Position numbers and translations under genes: made by a program
Assembly (NCBI GenBank): GCA_023392615.1
Contig: JAEVYT010000036.1
Span: 124,001 to 188,000 of the forward strand
Length of the DNA: 64,000 bases
Reading direction: 5' to 3'
DNA from: Bacillota bacterium
Lineage (GTDB): Bacteria > Bacillota > Clostridia > Lachnospirales > Lachnospiraceae
Shown here: positions 44,465 to 53,609 of the stretch, piece by piece
How the letters are laid out: each line of letters starts with the position of its first letter
Numbering within the stretch: the stretch's first letter is position 1
Notes under the pieces: model-generated
Told to the model about the DNA's origin: nothing
Databases searched by the model: none
Seen by the model: the letters and a program-made list of their open reading frames with translations, nothing else

Positions 44465-45247
44465 TTAATCAAACACTTCATGAAACTCTTCGCTACCCAG
44501 AACTTCATCCGGGCTTCCTTCCTTAATAATCTTTTTATCCAATAATATCACATGATCGGCATATTTTCGTACAAATTCAAAATCATGCGATACAATGATC
44601 ATGGCCAAATCAAAATTTGCTTTTAGCTTTTCAACATTACGATAAAATAATTCCATACCGTTCTTATCGATACCGGATACTGGTTCATCTAATAACAACA
44701 AATTAGGTACCGGAGTTATTGCGATAGATAATAATACACGCTGTAGCTCTCCACCGGATAAGTCACATGCCCTTTTGTCAATGAGATCTTGTGCTTCAAA
44801 AACCTCCAATTGTTTCTTAATCTTCTTATAGAGCGAAGTACTTCTTCGAAAGAATACCGGATAATTACTAATTAAGCTGCCAAATAAATCATAGACGCTC
44901 ATGGGGGTATTCCTCTCCATATTCAAATGTTGCGGCACGTAGCCTATGGATAAGCGATTTACCGTTTCATTTTTTAAATCAGTGAGCTCTATGCTACCCT
45001 GATGCTTTATTTCTCCAAGAATTGCTTTCATTAAGGTTGATTTGCCTGCACCGTTTTTACCGATTACTGCCGTTATCTTCCCGCAATGGATATGAAGATT
45101 AATATCTTCAATAATTGTTCGCTCACCATCACGTACCGTAATTCCTTTTATTTGTATACAATGCAAACCGCATGCAGGCTCCTGCATACGAGAAGAATTT
45201 ATTCTTTTTCGTGATATACTTAATGACACGCCAAGTTCTCCCTTCAT
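44465..45247 (-). CDS. znuC: Zinc ABC transporter ATPase
   Basis: A 260-residue ATPase with Walker A GKNGAGKST (about 64-72), signature LSGGELQRVLL (about 163-173), Walker B LLLDEPVSG and a final His switch (IVSHDFEF). The first 25-30 residues, before the ABC fold, form an odd Ser/Arg/Cys-rich extension; an internal start may be used. Central gene of the znu operon. Confidence 0.94.
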   Translation of the reverse strand: MKGELGVSLSISRKRINSSRMQEPACGLHCIQIKGITVRDGERTIIEDINLHIHCGKITAVIGKNGAGKSTLMKAILGEIKHQGSIELTDLKNETVNRLSIGYVPQHLNMERNTPMSVYDLFGSLISNYPVFFRRSTSLYKKIKKQLEVFEAQDLIDKRACDLSGGELQRVLLSIAITPVPNLLLLDEPVSGIDKNGMELFYRNVEKLKANFDLAMIIVSHDFEFVRKYADHVILLDKKIIKEGSPDEVLGSEEFHEVFD

Positions 45248-45269
45248 TTAGCAGGATTGCTCCTACTTA

Positions 45270-46325
45270 TTATTCATTCATGTTCTCGATAACCATAAGA
45301 TTGTTCTCCATCGAGTTAAGATATGAATTTTTATCTCCTTGTCCTGTTACCGCTGAATCGATAATTGTTACCTTCGTTCCGGTTTCCTCTGCAATCTGCT
45401 TTGCGATTGAATCGCTGAACTGCTTCTCCGTAAAAAGATGCTTGATCCCGTCTTTTCTTACTTCATCGATAATCTCTGCTATCTCACCGGCACTCAGTGA
45501 AGTATCCGCATCCAGATCTACTGCAAATGCTACTTTCATATTCATACGATTTGCAAGATAAGCAAAGGAATCATGAAAGATTACTACCTCATTCTGTTTT
45601 TTATTTCCTAGATAACTGTTATTCACAAGTTCACTAGCGTTTTCAAGTCGTTGATCAAGTTTTTTCACCTTCTGAATATACGATTCCGCATTTTTATTTA
45701 TTACCGATTCAAGCGTATCCGGGAAGGATTTTTCGGGATTATGATTAATATAGTCTATCAATCCATTTCTGACATTATCGATCTGTTGAATATAAAGCTT
45801 CGGGTCAAGCCACACATGAGCATTATACTCCCCGTGATTATGATCTTCTTTCTCTTGCTCTGTTTGGTCGGAATCTTCTACTCCCAAATCTGTGTCGTGA
45901 TTATGTTCTTCCTCATGACTGTGTAGCATAGTAATTCCTTGACTTGCATCAATAATCTTTAGTTTTGGATAATTTGCCTTTACATCTGAGAGAAATGCCT
46001 CCATTCCTCCACCGTTTATCACCAAGATATCCGCTGTAGAAATCAACTTCATATCCTTCGTCGTTAACTGATAATCATGAAGACAACCTGTATTCATCTT
46101 TATAAGGCTTGTTACTTCCATGGAATCTACTTGATCCGCTATATTTAAGCCAATCATATATACCGGATAAATTGTTGTGACAATCTTTAATTTATTCTTA
46201 TTCTCGGAATTTGCTTCCGCGTTTACATCATTCTTTATCTTTGGGCTAACCGCATGTATCGCCACTGTTATAATGATTGTAAGCAGCAACATGGTTGAAA
46301 GTAGTTGTATCAGTTTTTTTATCAT
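45270..46325 (-). CDS. znuA: Zinc ABC transporter substrate-binding protein
   Basis: The ATG at 46325 (MIKKLIQLL) follows AAGGG at eight bases. The 351-residue protein has a hydrophobic N-terminal anchor with no lipobox Cys, then the cluster A-I/TroA fold. A His/Asp/Glu-rich loop (LHSHEEEHNHD ... DHNHGEYNAHVWLDP, about residues 132-172) is typical of zinc-specific ZnuA/AdcA proteins. First gene of the operon, behind a consensus promoter and a Fur-family dyad. Confidence 0.93.
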   Translation of the reverse strand: MIKKLIQLLSTMLLLTIIITVAIHAVSPKIKNDVNAEANSENKNKLKIVTTIYPVYMIGLNIADQVDSMEVTSLIKMNTGCLHDYQLTTKDMKLISTADILVINGGGMEAFLSDVKANYPKLKIIDASQGITMLHSHEEEHNHDTDLGVEDSDQTEQEKEDHNHGEYNAHVWLDPKLYIQQIDNVRNGLIDYINHNPEKSFPDTLESVINKNAESYIQKVKKLDQRLENASELVNNSYLGNKKQNEVVIFHDSFAYLANRMNMKVAFAVDLDADTSLSAGEIAEIIDEVRKDGIKHLFTEKQFSDSIAKQIAEETGTKVTIIDSAVTGQGDKNSYLNSMENNLMVIENMNE

Positions 46326-46343
46326 AGGCATATCCCTTCTAAT

Positions 46344-46358
46344 TGCAATTCATTTGCA
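46344..46358 (-). promoter_or_regulatory. Probable Zur operator of znuACB
   Basis: TGCAAAT-G-AATTGCA on the minus strand, a 7-1-7 dyad with one mismatch, the architecture of Fur-family sites. It starts about where transcription from the adjacent promoter would begin (+1 to +15), the right place to block initiation. Assignment to Zur follows from the zinc operon it precedes. Confidence 0.6.
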
Positions 46359-46365
46359 TTTAATA

Positions 46366-46394
46366 ATTATATTATAAGTATTACCCTCTGTCAA
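46366..46394 (-). promoter_or_regulatory. Consensus sigma-A promoter of znuACB
   Basis: On the minus strand TTGACA (46394-46389), 17-bp spacer, TATAAT (46371-46366), a perfect match at optimal spacing. The operator lies immediately downstream. Confidence 0.9.
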
Positions 46395-46405
46395 ATTATT
46401 AGACG

Positions 46406-46539
46406 CAATGATTATGACATCCGTACGAATAAGGTAGCATATGATAGGGGTATGTAGGATGAACCGTATAACAATCTCTATTTGGAGCGTATCTGCCACC
46501 CTCATCATATCGTCCTACAAAGACATAGGATAATCATTG
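46406..46539. repeat. 134-bp imperfect palindrome E18 in the znuA-ECF divergent region
   Basis: End arms CAATGATTAT (46406-46415) and ATAATCATTG (46530-46539) are perfect; inner matches such as CATATGATAGGGGT / CACCCTCATCATAT are weaker and shifted. Unlike most of the other palindromes it lies between divergent genes, directly behind the znuA promoter. Confidence 0.55.
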
Positions 46540-46752
46540 TTTTTGTAAGGCTTTCAACTTTGTGAAATAGGTTCTTGTAATCTGATATATTCTATGGTAT
46601 CATTTCTCTTAATAATTTTGCAAAATATCACATATATGAAATATATATTATATATTAAATATAACTTAGTGATATTGGATCGACTATTAAGAATTTAGTA
46701 TGAAAATAAGAACATTTTCATATCTGATACGAAGAAGGGAATGATTATTTCT

Positions 46753-47283
46753 ATGAAAAGTAATAATGATATTACAAAATTAATAACTGCAGCATTATTG
46801 GCCGCATTAACCTGTATAGCAACCATGTTCATGCAAATACCGATTACCGGTGGTGGCTATATTCATCCGGGGGATGCCTTTGTAATGCTCTCAGGTATTT
46901 TGCTTGGACCAATTTATGGCGGCTTGGCTGGTGGTATTGGATCTATGCTCGCTGATCTTCTATCCGGCTATGGAGTTTATGCACCTGCTACCTTAATTAT
47001 TAAGTTCCTCTCTGCTATGATGGCTGCTCAATCTTTCCGTCATATTCGTAAGAATTCTGTAATTCTCGCCGGAATATTCAGTGGTATCATCGTAACCAGC
47101 GGCTACTTTTTATTCGAATGCTTCTTATTAGGGAAGTGGGCAGGAGCTATAGTTGCTGTTCCGGCTAATCTTATACAGAACTTAGCGGCAATTATAATTA
47201 CACTAATTCTCCTTCCACTGCTAAAGCAGGTTCCTCAAATCAGAGGATTAATGGAAAAGCCTCCGGTTAAACTAAAGTATTAA
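46753..47283 (+). CDS. ECF transporter S-component, vitamin/precursor uptake
   Basis: From the ATG at 46753 (MKSNNDIT) it has 176 residues; an ATG at 46741 is too close to the AGGGA site, so the start is uncertain. About six helices and the motif YIHPGDAFVMLSGILLGP with GGLAGGIGSMLADLLSGY (about 35-75) place it in the S-component group near the hydroxymethylpyrimidine/pantothenate type. It binds a vitamin or precursor and docks to a shared EcfAA'T module not present here. The ligand cannot be told from sequence. Confidence 0.85.
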   Translation: MKSNNDITKLITAALLAALTCIATMFMQIPITGGGYIHPGDAFVMLSGILLGPIYGGLAGGIGSMLADLLSGYGVYAPATLIIKFLSAMMAAQSFRHIRKNSVILAGIFSGIIVTSGYFLFECFLLGKWAGAIVAVPANLIQNLAAIIITLILLPLLKQVPQIRGLMEKPPVKLKY

Positions 47284-47350
47284 AACCAAATATATCTTCA
47301 TATATGATATTTTCTAATAAATACGATAAGAGAAACTTAAAAGAGTGTTG

Positions 47351-47379
47351 TTGACATCAATGAATCTGCATCATATAAT
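47351..47379 (+). promoter_or_regulatory. Consensus sigma-A promoter P1 of the pflB leader
   Basis: TTGACA (47351-47356), 17-bp spacer, TATAAT (47374-47379). The start point would be near 47386, at the first base of the riboswitch. Confidence 0.9.
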
Positions 47380-47385
47380 AAAAAT

Positions 47386-47500
47386 ATATCGGAACTGGCG
47401 GATATGTGGGTAACCACGAGGGACCGATATCAACGCTTTCTCAATAGGAAGCCGGACTAGAATGTCGACCGCCTGGGCAAACGCTCAGGCGGTTTTTTTG
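47386..47500 (+). promoter_or_regulatory. ZTP riboswitch (pfl motif) upstream of pflB
   Basis: P1 is ATATCGG / CCGATAT (47386-47392, 47424-47430) with the inner hairpin GTGG-GTAA-CCAC, and the first domain shows the conserved ACTGGCGG...AACCAC...GGGA. After a linker comes the invariant TCGACCGCCTGGGCA (47465-47479). ZTP riboswitches sense ZTP/ZMP, signals of 10-formyl-THF shortage, and turn gene expression on. The motif was originally named for its link to pfl genes, as here: formate from PFL can supply one-carbon units. Confidence 0.95.
47469..47499 (+). terminator. ZTP-riboswitch intrinsic terminator
   Basis: CCGCCTGGGC (47469-47478) pairs with GCTCAGGCGG (47483-47492), followed by seven T. 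The left arm is the conserved ligand-binding strand, so ligand binding and termination exclude each other, as expected for an ON switch. Confidence 0.93.
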
Positions 47501-47507
47501 TACTCAT

Positions 47508-47529
47508 TTTATCAAGTTAACTTGATAAA
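47508..47529 (+). promoter_or_regulatory. 22-bp perfect palindrome between ZTP terminator and promoter P2
   Basis: Half-site TTTATCAAGTT mirrored as AACTTGATAAA, with a third half-copy TTTATCAAG starting about 6 bases downstream (47535-47543). It lies 45 bases upstream of promoter P2, a usual location for an activator or repressor site. It does not match Rex or FNR consensus. Confidence 0.55.
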
Positions 47530-47573
47530 TCATTTTTATCAAGTTTGATCTAATATATGATTACAGTAACTGC

Positions 47574-47601
47574 TTGACATCAGTAATACCGAAACAATAA
47601 T
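47574..47601 (+). promoter_or_regulatory. Second promoter P2 of pflB
   Basis: TTGACA (47574-47579), 16-bp spacer, AATAAT (47596-47601). It is downstream of the riboswitch terminator and would allow pflB expression independent of ZTP. Confidence 0.55.
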
Positions 47602-47665
47602 CACTCACAGTAGCCACATAGTAAGCATTTTTATCTGCTTACACAGGTTCAGAACGGAGGAAACT

Positions 47666-49891
47666 ATGAATGCATGGTATGACTTTAAACCGGGAATATG
47701 GCAGGATGCAATTGATGTCAGAGATTTTATTTTAACCAACTATACAGTATACGACGGTGACGAAAGTTTTCTTGAAAAAGTAACTGATCGCACCACAAAG
47801 CTTAATTCTATGTACAAGGAGTTAGCTAGAATGGAACATGAAAAAGGTGTTCTATCCATTAATACAGAAAAGGTAAGCTCACTCCTCACATACGAGCCGG
47901 CTTATCTTGATAAGGAAAATGAAGTTATCTTCGGCTTTCAAACTGATGCACCATTAAAAAGAGGAGTCAATCCCTTCGGCGGTATCCGTATGGCAAAACA
48001 GGCTTGTGAAGCCTATGGATATACACTTTCTAGTGCGGTGGAGGAACATTTTCGTTATCGAACCACCCATAATGACGGCGTATTCCGCGTGTATTCTCCC
48101 GAGATGCGAAAAGCAAGAAAGAGTGGTGTGATCACTGGTTTGCCTGATGCCTATGGAAGAGGAAGAATAATTGGCGATTATCGAAGAGTTGCTCTATACG
48201 GAGTAGATCGCTTAATTAACCAAAAGGAAAAAGATAAATTCTCTCTAAGCCACAAGATGATGAATGAGGAAAACATCCGAACTCTTGAAGAATTATATAG
48301 ACAAATTGATTTCTTAAATCAATTAAAGCAGATGGCTCTTGAATATGGTATTGATCTATCAAAGCCTGCAACAAATGCAAGAGAAGCTGTACAATGGCTC
48401 TATTTTGCATACCTTGGTGCAATCAAGGAACAAAATGGTGCGGCAATGTCACTTGGACGTACCTCCACCTTCTTAGATATTTACTTTGAGCGTGACTTAA
48501 AGAACGGAGTAATAACAGAGCGTCAAGCTCAGGAGATCATCGATCAGTTTGTTCTCAAACTTCGAATGGCCAGACAGCTTCGTACACCGGATTATAACGA
48601 GCTCTACGCTGGCGATCCGACTTGGGTAACGGAATCCATCGGTGGAGTAAGCGTGAATGGTCAAAGCATGGTGACCAAGAATAGCTTCCGCTTCCTACAC
48701 ACTTTAACAAACCTGACTCCGGCACCCGAACCTAACTTAACGGTTCTATGGTCTGAACATTTACCAAAAGCCTTTAAAGAATACTGCGCAAAGATGTCCA
48801 TCGAGACTGATTCAATCCAATATGAAAATGATGATTTGATGAGACCTGATTACGGTGATGATTACGGTATCGCCTGTTGCGTCTCCGCAATGAAGATCGG
48901 ACACCAAATGCAGTTTTTTGGAGCGCGCTGTAATTTAGCTAAAGTACTATTAATGAGTCTTAACGGTGGTAAGGACGAAAAAAGCGGGGAGCAGATTGGT
49001 CCTGTAACCAAAATATTTGAAACAGAACAGACTCTGAATTATGATGACGTAATGGAACAATTCCTTCCTATGATGGATTGGCTCTGTGAGCTATATGTTA
49101 ATACCATGAATGTCATTCATTATATGCACGATAAATATGCCTATGAAAAACTTCAGATGGCACTGCATGACACCGAAGTTGAGAGACTTATGGCCTTCGG
49201 CTTAGCAGGACTATCCGTTGTTGCGGATTCCTTAAGTGCAATCAAATACGCGAATGTTACTCCAATCAAGGATGAACGTGGAATTATCACTGAATTTAAA
49301 ATTGACGGTGAGTATCCTGCCTTTGGCAACAATGATGACAGAGTCGATCAAATCGCCACCAAACTTGTGGAGGAATTTATGACTAGACTTCGCAAATACC
49401 CCACCTACCGTAATGCAAAGCACACCTTGTCAATCCTGACCATCACTAGTAATGTTGTATACGGTACTAAAACCGGCTCAACCCCTGATGGAAGAAAAGG
49501 CGGAACCCCATTTGCACCCGGAGCCAATCCAATGCATGGTAGGGATAAGAACGGTGCACTGGCCTCATTACAATCCGTATCCAAGCTTAATTATGATTAT
49601 TGTAAGGACGGTATCTCATATACCTTCTCAGTTACACCTGATACGCTTGGCAAATCCATGGAAGATCGTAAACAAAATCTTGCTGCCCTTCTAGATGGAT
49701 ACTTTAAGCAAATGGGTCATCACATTAACGTAAATGTGCTAGACCGATCCGTACTCCTAGATGCAAAAGCTCACCCAGAAAAATACCCAAACCTTACGAT
49801 CCGTGTATCCGGCTACGCAGTACGCTTCAACTCCCTTAGCCCTAAGCAACAGGACGAAGTCATTGCGCGAACGTTCCATACCGCTTTGTAG
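47666..49891 (+). CDS. pflB: Formate C-acetyltransferase (pyruvate formate-lyase)
   Basis: A 741-residue glycyl-radical enzyme. The catalytic Cys pair is in [11 protein letters not shown] (near residues 404-405) and the radical Gly in RVSGYAVRF (near 716). GGAGG lies six bases before the ATG. It converts pyruvate and CoA to acetyl-CoA and formate during fermentation and needs an activase (PflA), which is not in the window. Leader signals (ZTP riboswitch, palindrome, second promoter) suggest use both in energy metabolism and as a formate source for folate one-carbon units. Confidence 0.97.
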   Translation: MNAWYDFKPGIWQDAIDVRDFILTNYTVYDGDESFLEKVTDRTTKLNSMYKELARMEHEKGVLSINTEKVSSLLTYEPAYLDKENEVIFGFQTDAPLKRGVNPFGGIRMAKQACEAYGYTLSSAVEEHFRYRTTHNDGVFRVYSPEMRKARKSGVITGLPDAYGRGRIIGDYRRVALYGVDRLINQKEKDKFSLSHKMMNEENIRTLEELYRQIDFLNQLKQMALEYGIDLSKPATNAREAVQWLYFAYLGAIKEQNGAAMSLGRTSTFLDIYFERDLKNGVITERQAQEIIDQFVLKLRMARQLRTPDYNELYAGDPTWVTESIGGVSVNGQSMVTKNSFRFLHTLTNLTPAPEPNLTVLWSEHLPKAFKEYCAKMSIETDSIQYENDDLMRPDYGDDYGIACCVSAMKIGHQMQFFGARCNLAKVLLMSLNGGKDEKSGEQIGPVTKIFETEQTLNYDDVMEQFLPMMDWLCELYVNTMNVIHYMHDKYAYEKLQMALHDTEVERLMAFGLAGLSVVADSLSAIKYANVTPIKDERGIITEFKIDGEYPAFGNNDDRVDQIATKLVEEFMTRLRKYPTYRNAKHTLSILTITSNVVYGTKTGSTPDGRKGGTPFAPGANPMHGRDKNGALASLQSVSKLNYDYCKDGISYTFSVTPDTLGKSMEDRKQNLAALLDGYFKQMGHHINVNVLDRSVLLDAKAHPEKYPNLTIRVSGYAVRFNSLSPKQQDEVIARTFHTAL

Positions 49892-49907
49892 ATATTAGCT
49901 TTGTTGA

Positions 49908-50075
49908 AACAGAAACGAGGTGTAACATATCCCTCACTCACAGGTTGAAGTACACCTCCGTGTATCTGTATGCCCCAAGCGAACAATAAAATTGTACGAT
50001 TGGGGCATACAGATATTCACGGAGTCGTTCTTCATACAGTGAATTATGGGGATACTGTTATACCTCGTTTCTGTT
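49908..50075. repeat. 168-bp imperfect palindrome E13 after pflB
   Basis: Outer arms AACAGAAACGAGGTGTAACA (49908-49927) and its mirror ending at 50075 differ at one base; inner arms TATCTGTATGCCCCAA / TTGGGGCATACAGATA are perfect. Both arms hold the core CTCCGTG / CACGGAG also found in repeats R1-R3. It starts 17 bases after the pflB stop and has no flanking T-run. Confidence 0.8.
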
Positions 50076-50433
50076 GCCTTACACATCAATATTTTAATAA
50101 AACTTAAAATCACTCTGAGATACGTTTTACCGTTTCGGGGAAAGGAAGAATATACAAACCTTATCACCTTATGCGTGAAGAAGTATCTTATTTGGTTAAT
50201 AATCCTTACCCTATTTTCGTAACCTAGGCTATGCTAAAGATCCTATTACTTAAAATTGCGCCTCCACATACTTGTCTGCCTATCATACAGTGTCTTCAAA
50301 AACTGCGTAGGTTTTATTCAACTACTATATCTGTTTTACTCATTAAGAACATACACATAAGCGGTAGATATACATATTTTGAATATTTATCACTCACTAC
50401 CTTCAAAAAAGCGTATACATTATTAATCCATTA

Positions 50434-50539
50434 GGAGACCGTTTATCGCCGTCGGCACGTAAGTTGCTACCAGATTTCTTTTAATCTGGCAACAACTTAC
50501 GTGCCGTTACGTGCGATAATCGAGTGAAAACGTGTCTCT
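50434..50539. repeat. 106-bp palindrome E14 downstream of thrC
   Basis: Perfect inner stem CGGCACGTAAGTTG (50453-50466) / CAACTTACGTGCCG (50493-50506), apical CCAGATT / AATCTGG, and outer TTATCGC / GCGATAA and GAGAC / GTCTC blocks. It follows the thrC stop on the minus strand by about 57 bases. Two arm differences give G-U wobble only in the minus-strand RNA. Confidence 0.8.
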
Positions 50540-50595
50540 GTTGGATAATAATACATACGCTATTTCATAACCTATATGTGATCAATTTCAAACCC

Positions 50596-52089
50596 CTAAT
50601 TCCCAATCTTTAGAATGCCCTCAACTGCTTCTTGCATCTTAGCGGTTTCACAAACGGTATTGTGAAGAACCGGTGCAGTACGAATCTCTTCAACTGCATT
50701 TGGAATCTCAGTGCCGGATACTTTCTTTAACACAAGAGCCTGATCGTAATCATCACTAGGAACCTCATCAACATTAAGAGCTGAGAGAACACTGTTCGCA
50801 AATTTATACGGACTAGCTGTCGATACAATTACGGATTTTGTAGCGTCTTTTGTGTTGTTAACATATGAACCAAATACACTTGCTGCAACAGCGGTATGAG
50901 TATCAATTACATAGTTGTTATCTTGGTACTCCTTATGAATTGCTGCTCTTGTTTCAGTTTCGGATGCCCAACCACCTACAAAACCATGAAGCTTTTCCTT
51001 CATGCTGTCAGTGATTTCATAAACGCCTTGATTATTTAAAGCCTTCATAAATTGCGCTGTCTTCTCAGAATCATTATCCGCGATATGGTAAATCAATCGC
51101 TCTAGATTACTGGATACCAGAATATCCATAGATGGTGATTCTGTTAGGATAAATTCTCTATTTCTATCATAACGACCTGTTTCAAAGAAATCATAAAGTA
51201 CCTTGTTATCGTTGGAAGCACAGATTAATTTGTTAATCGGAACACCGATGCTTTTTGCATAATAAGCAGCAAGGATGTTACCAAAGTTACCGGTTGGAAC
51301 AACAAAGTTAATCTTCTCACCTGCTACAATCTGATTTTCTCTGTATAAAGATACATAGGAGTAAACGTAATAAACAATCTGGGGTACTAATCTACCGATA
51401 TTGATAGAATTGGCAGAGGAGAATAAATACCCGGAATCCTTAAGACGCTTTGCAAGATCGGAATTATTAAACATCATTTTTACACCGGTCTGTGCATCAT
51501 CAAAATTACCCTGGATACCGATAACGTAGGTATTATCACCCTTCTGGGTTACCATCTGTTTCTCCTGAACACTACTCACGCCATCTTTGGGATAGAATAC
51601 GATGATCTTTGTACCTTCTACATCAGCAAAGCCTGCTAAAGCTGCTTTACCGGTATCGCCTGAGGTTGCAGTGAGGATTACGATGTCGTCCTTTACTTCA
51701 TTCTTCTTCGCTGCTTTCGTTAAAAGATGAGGAAGAATGGATAGCGCCATATCTTTAAATGCAATAGTTGCACCATGAAATAATTCTAAATAATATGCTT
51801 GACCAACTTTCTTTAGTGGAGCAATTTCAGGTGTATCAAATTTTTGATCATATGCTTTATTAATACAATCCTTTAATTCAACTTCCGTGTAGTCGGTAAG
51901 AAAAAGTTTCATCACTTCGTAAGCGACCTCACGATAATCCATCTTAGAAAGTTCTTCAAATGTTTTTGATAACACCGGCATCTCCTCCGGTACAAATAAT
52001 CCGCCATCCGAAGACAAGCCCTGCAGCACAGCTTGAGAAGCTGTAACTCTGTTATTGGAGTCTCTTGTGCTTCTGTACATTAGGTTCAT
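50596..52089 (-). CDS. thrC: Threonine synthase
   Basis: A 497-residue PLP enzyme of the longer threonine-synthase class. The PLP lysine is in FHGATIAFKDMAL (near residue 111), followed by TATSGDTGKAAL and PTGNFGNILAAYYAK (near 265). It converts O-phosphohomoserine to threonine. No hom or thrB gene is adjacent; the gene appears monocistronic between palindrome E14 and the SleB-like gene. Confidence 0.97.
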   Translation of the reverse strand: MNLMYRSTRDSNNRVTASQAVLQGLSSDGGLFVPEEMPVLSKTFEELSKMDYREVAYEVMKLFLTDYTEVELKDCINKAYDQKFDTPEIAPLKKVGQAYYLELFHGATIAFKDMALSILPHLLTKAAKKNEVKDDIVILTATSGDTGKAALAGFADVEGTKIIVFYPKDGVSSVQEKQMVTQKGDNTYVIGIQGNFDDAQTGVKMMFNNSDLAKRLKDSGYLFSSANSINIGRLVPQIVYYVYSYVSLYRENQIVAGEKINFVVPTGNFGNILAAYYAKSIGVPINKLICASNDNKVLYDFFETGRYDRNREFILTESPSMDILVSSNLERLIYHIADNDSEKTAQFMKALNNQGVYEITDSMKEKLHGFVGGWASETETRAAIHKEYQDNNYVIDTHTAVAASVFGSYVNNTKDATKSVIVSTASPYKFANSVLSALNVDEVPSDDYDQALVLKKVSGTEIPNAVEEIRTAPVLHNTVCETAKMQEAVEGILKIGN

Positions 52090-52271
52090 ATCACTTCATT
52101 CCCCTTTTCGATTTATTCAACGTCTGTTTTCTCCCTAACGAAATTTATTTTTTAGAAACAAAATCAATTTTAATTTTATAAGATTTTTACATCAGGTGAG
52201 TTTCAAGTATTATAACATGCTTATTCTTCGGATACAATAGTTCTATTATATTTTTGTATACTTATGCACTA

Positions 52272-53129
52272 CTATCTGCGTTTATAAAAATCGTGTCCAC
52301 CATGTTTAAATAGCCAATCCAAACGAGTATCAAACCAACTTGCTTTAGAAGAACTTAATCTACTTTTTGATATAAAATATAATGCTCCCTTGGAGTAGTC
52401 AACTCCATCCAGAGCCTTTTCTACTGCTGCTTTGGTACTCGATGATATTTTAACTCTCCATAGTTTTCCACTTTTTGCAGGAGAGAACTGATACTTGTTG
52501 CCTGAGTGTTGAAGAATTACTCCTTCTATCGTTTTGGGGAATGTTCCGCTTTTTACTCTGTTTATAACAACATTTGCTACCAGAATTTTTCCAACTGTAT
52601 CTTCTCCACCGGCTTCTGCTTGTACAATTCTCTCAAGCATATTCACATCACTTTCTGAAATATTACCATACGCTGTACTGTATGTGGGCTCCGGAGAGCT
52701 TGTCCTTACTTTTTTCTTAGGAGTTTTTTTTATTTTAGGCATAATACCAGTCTGCTGCATTAAGTTATCAAAGGTCTCTCCATTCATCTCGGTACCAAAT
52801 AACCAAACCGTATCACCACTCGTCGAAGAATCTTCTTCCTCTTCATCCAGGTCATACGACTGATCCGGCTCCATCATATCATTTGTTGTTTCATCATCTG
52901 CTGCATCATCTGTTGTTGCGTTACTTAATGCAGCTACATACAATGGTTCTTGCGTTCCTTCTTCAATGTCAGTATTAATATCTGCTGCCTTTGAGTCAAT
53001 ATTGTAAAACGTATCTGAACCCAAAGCCAATAAAAATGCTGACAGTAGATATGCAACGAATACCATTTTAAAACCGTGGTTATTCTCTTGCATTTTTCTC
53101 TTTTGAAGAAACGAATATATTTTAGACAT
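52272..53129 (-). CDS. SleB/CwlJ-type cell wall hydrolase
   Basis: Start at 53129 (MSKIYSFLQ) follows GAGGAAAG at suitable distance; 285 residues. There is a membrane or signal segment (about 22-40), an acidic low-complexity linker (about 70-105, DEEEEDSSTSGD), a Lys-rich stretch (KIKKTPKKK) and a C-terminal hydrolase_2 domain (about 155-285) with ERIVQAEAGGEDTVGKILVANVVINRV in outline, and GALYF. SleB and CwlJ open spore cortex at germination; other members act in vegetative cells. Confidence 0.9.
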   Translation of the reverse strand: MSKIYSFLQKRKMQENNHGFKMVFVAYLLSAFLLALGSDTFYNIDSKAADINTDIEEGTQEPLYVAALSNATTDDAADDETTNDMMEPDQSYDLDEEEEDSSTSGDTVWLFGTEMNGETFDNLMQQTGIMPKIKKTPKKKVRTSSPEPTYSTAYGNISESDVNMLERIVQAEAGGEDTVGKILVANVVINRVKSGTFPKTIEGVILQHSGNKYQFSPAKSGKLWRVKISSSTKAAVEKALDGVDYSKGALYFISKSRLSSSKASWFDTRLDWLFKHGGHDFYKRR

Positions 53130-53609
53130 ACTCTTTCCTCTTTCTTTCAAATTTGTAAAGCTTAAAGCTTTTCCACATTTTGGTTGTTATCCGACAACTA
53201 TTCTGCATTATAGGTAACGAAGTTTTTTATGTCAATAACACAGTGTGATTTTCGTTATAACGTATAACTAATATTTTCCTTGGATTATGTTTACAATGTA
53301 AATATATACAATTAAACCCGGATTCAATTAAATTTATTATGCATATTGCACAGGCATATTTTAACAAATTATTAACGATATATTAAATATTTTATGCATA
53401 TCCTTTCCATTTTATGACTATTCTACTACATTAGTATGTAAATGCCCTATTTTGAAGGATGTTCTACACATGATGTATTTAACATTTTAGTAACATTTTG
53501 TCATTATTAGAGGCTTTTCTTGCGTTTTATTTTTGTTTCTGATATATTCAAAATATACTAAATCCCTAGTTTTTATAGGGGTATTAACAGATAAAATGAG
53601 GAGGTGATT
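53130..53609. other. 480-bp AT-rich divergent intergenic region
   Basis: Lies between the SleB-like gene and the AP2-like gene. On the plus strand TTGCGT (53520-53525), 17-bp spacer, TATATT (53543-53548) is a weak promoter candidate for the AP2-like gene. No ORF, riboswitch or large palindrome recognised. Confidence 0.4.

Noticed and set aside
47508..47529. Palindrome as Rex or FNR/CRP site
   Set aside because: TTTATCAAGTTAACTTGATAA fits neither TTGTGA-n6-TCACAA nor TTGAT-n4-ATCAA; left as an unassigned operator.
49934..50167. Minus-strand ORF of 77 codons over palindrome E13
   Set aside because: Entirely within the palindrome and its edge, no ribosome binding site.
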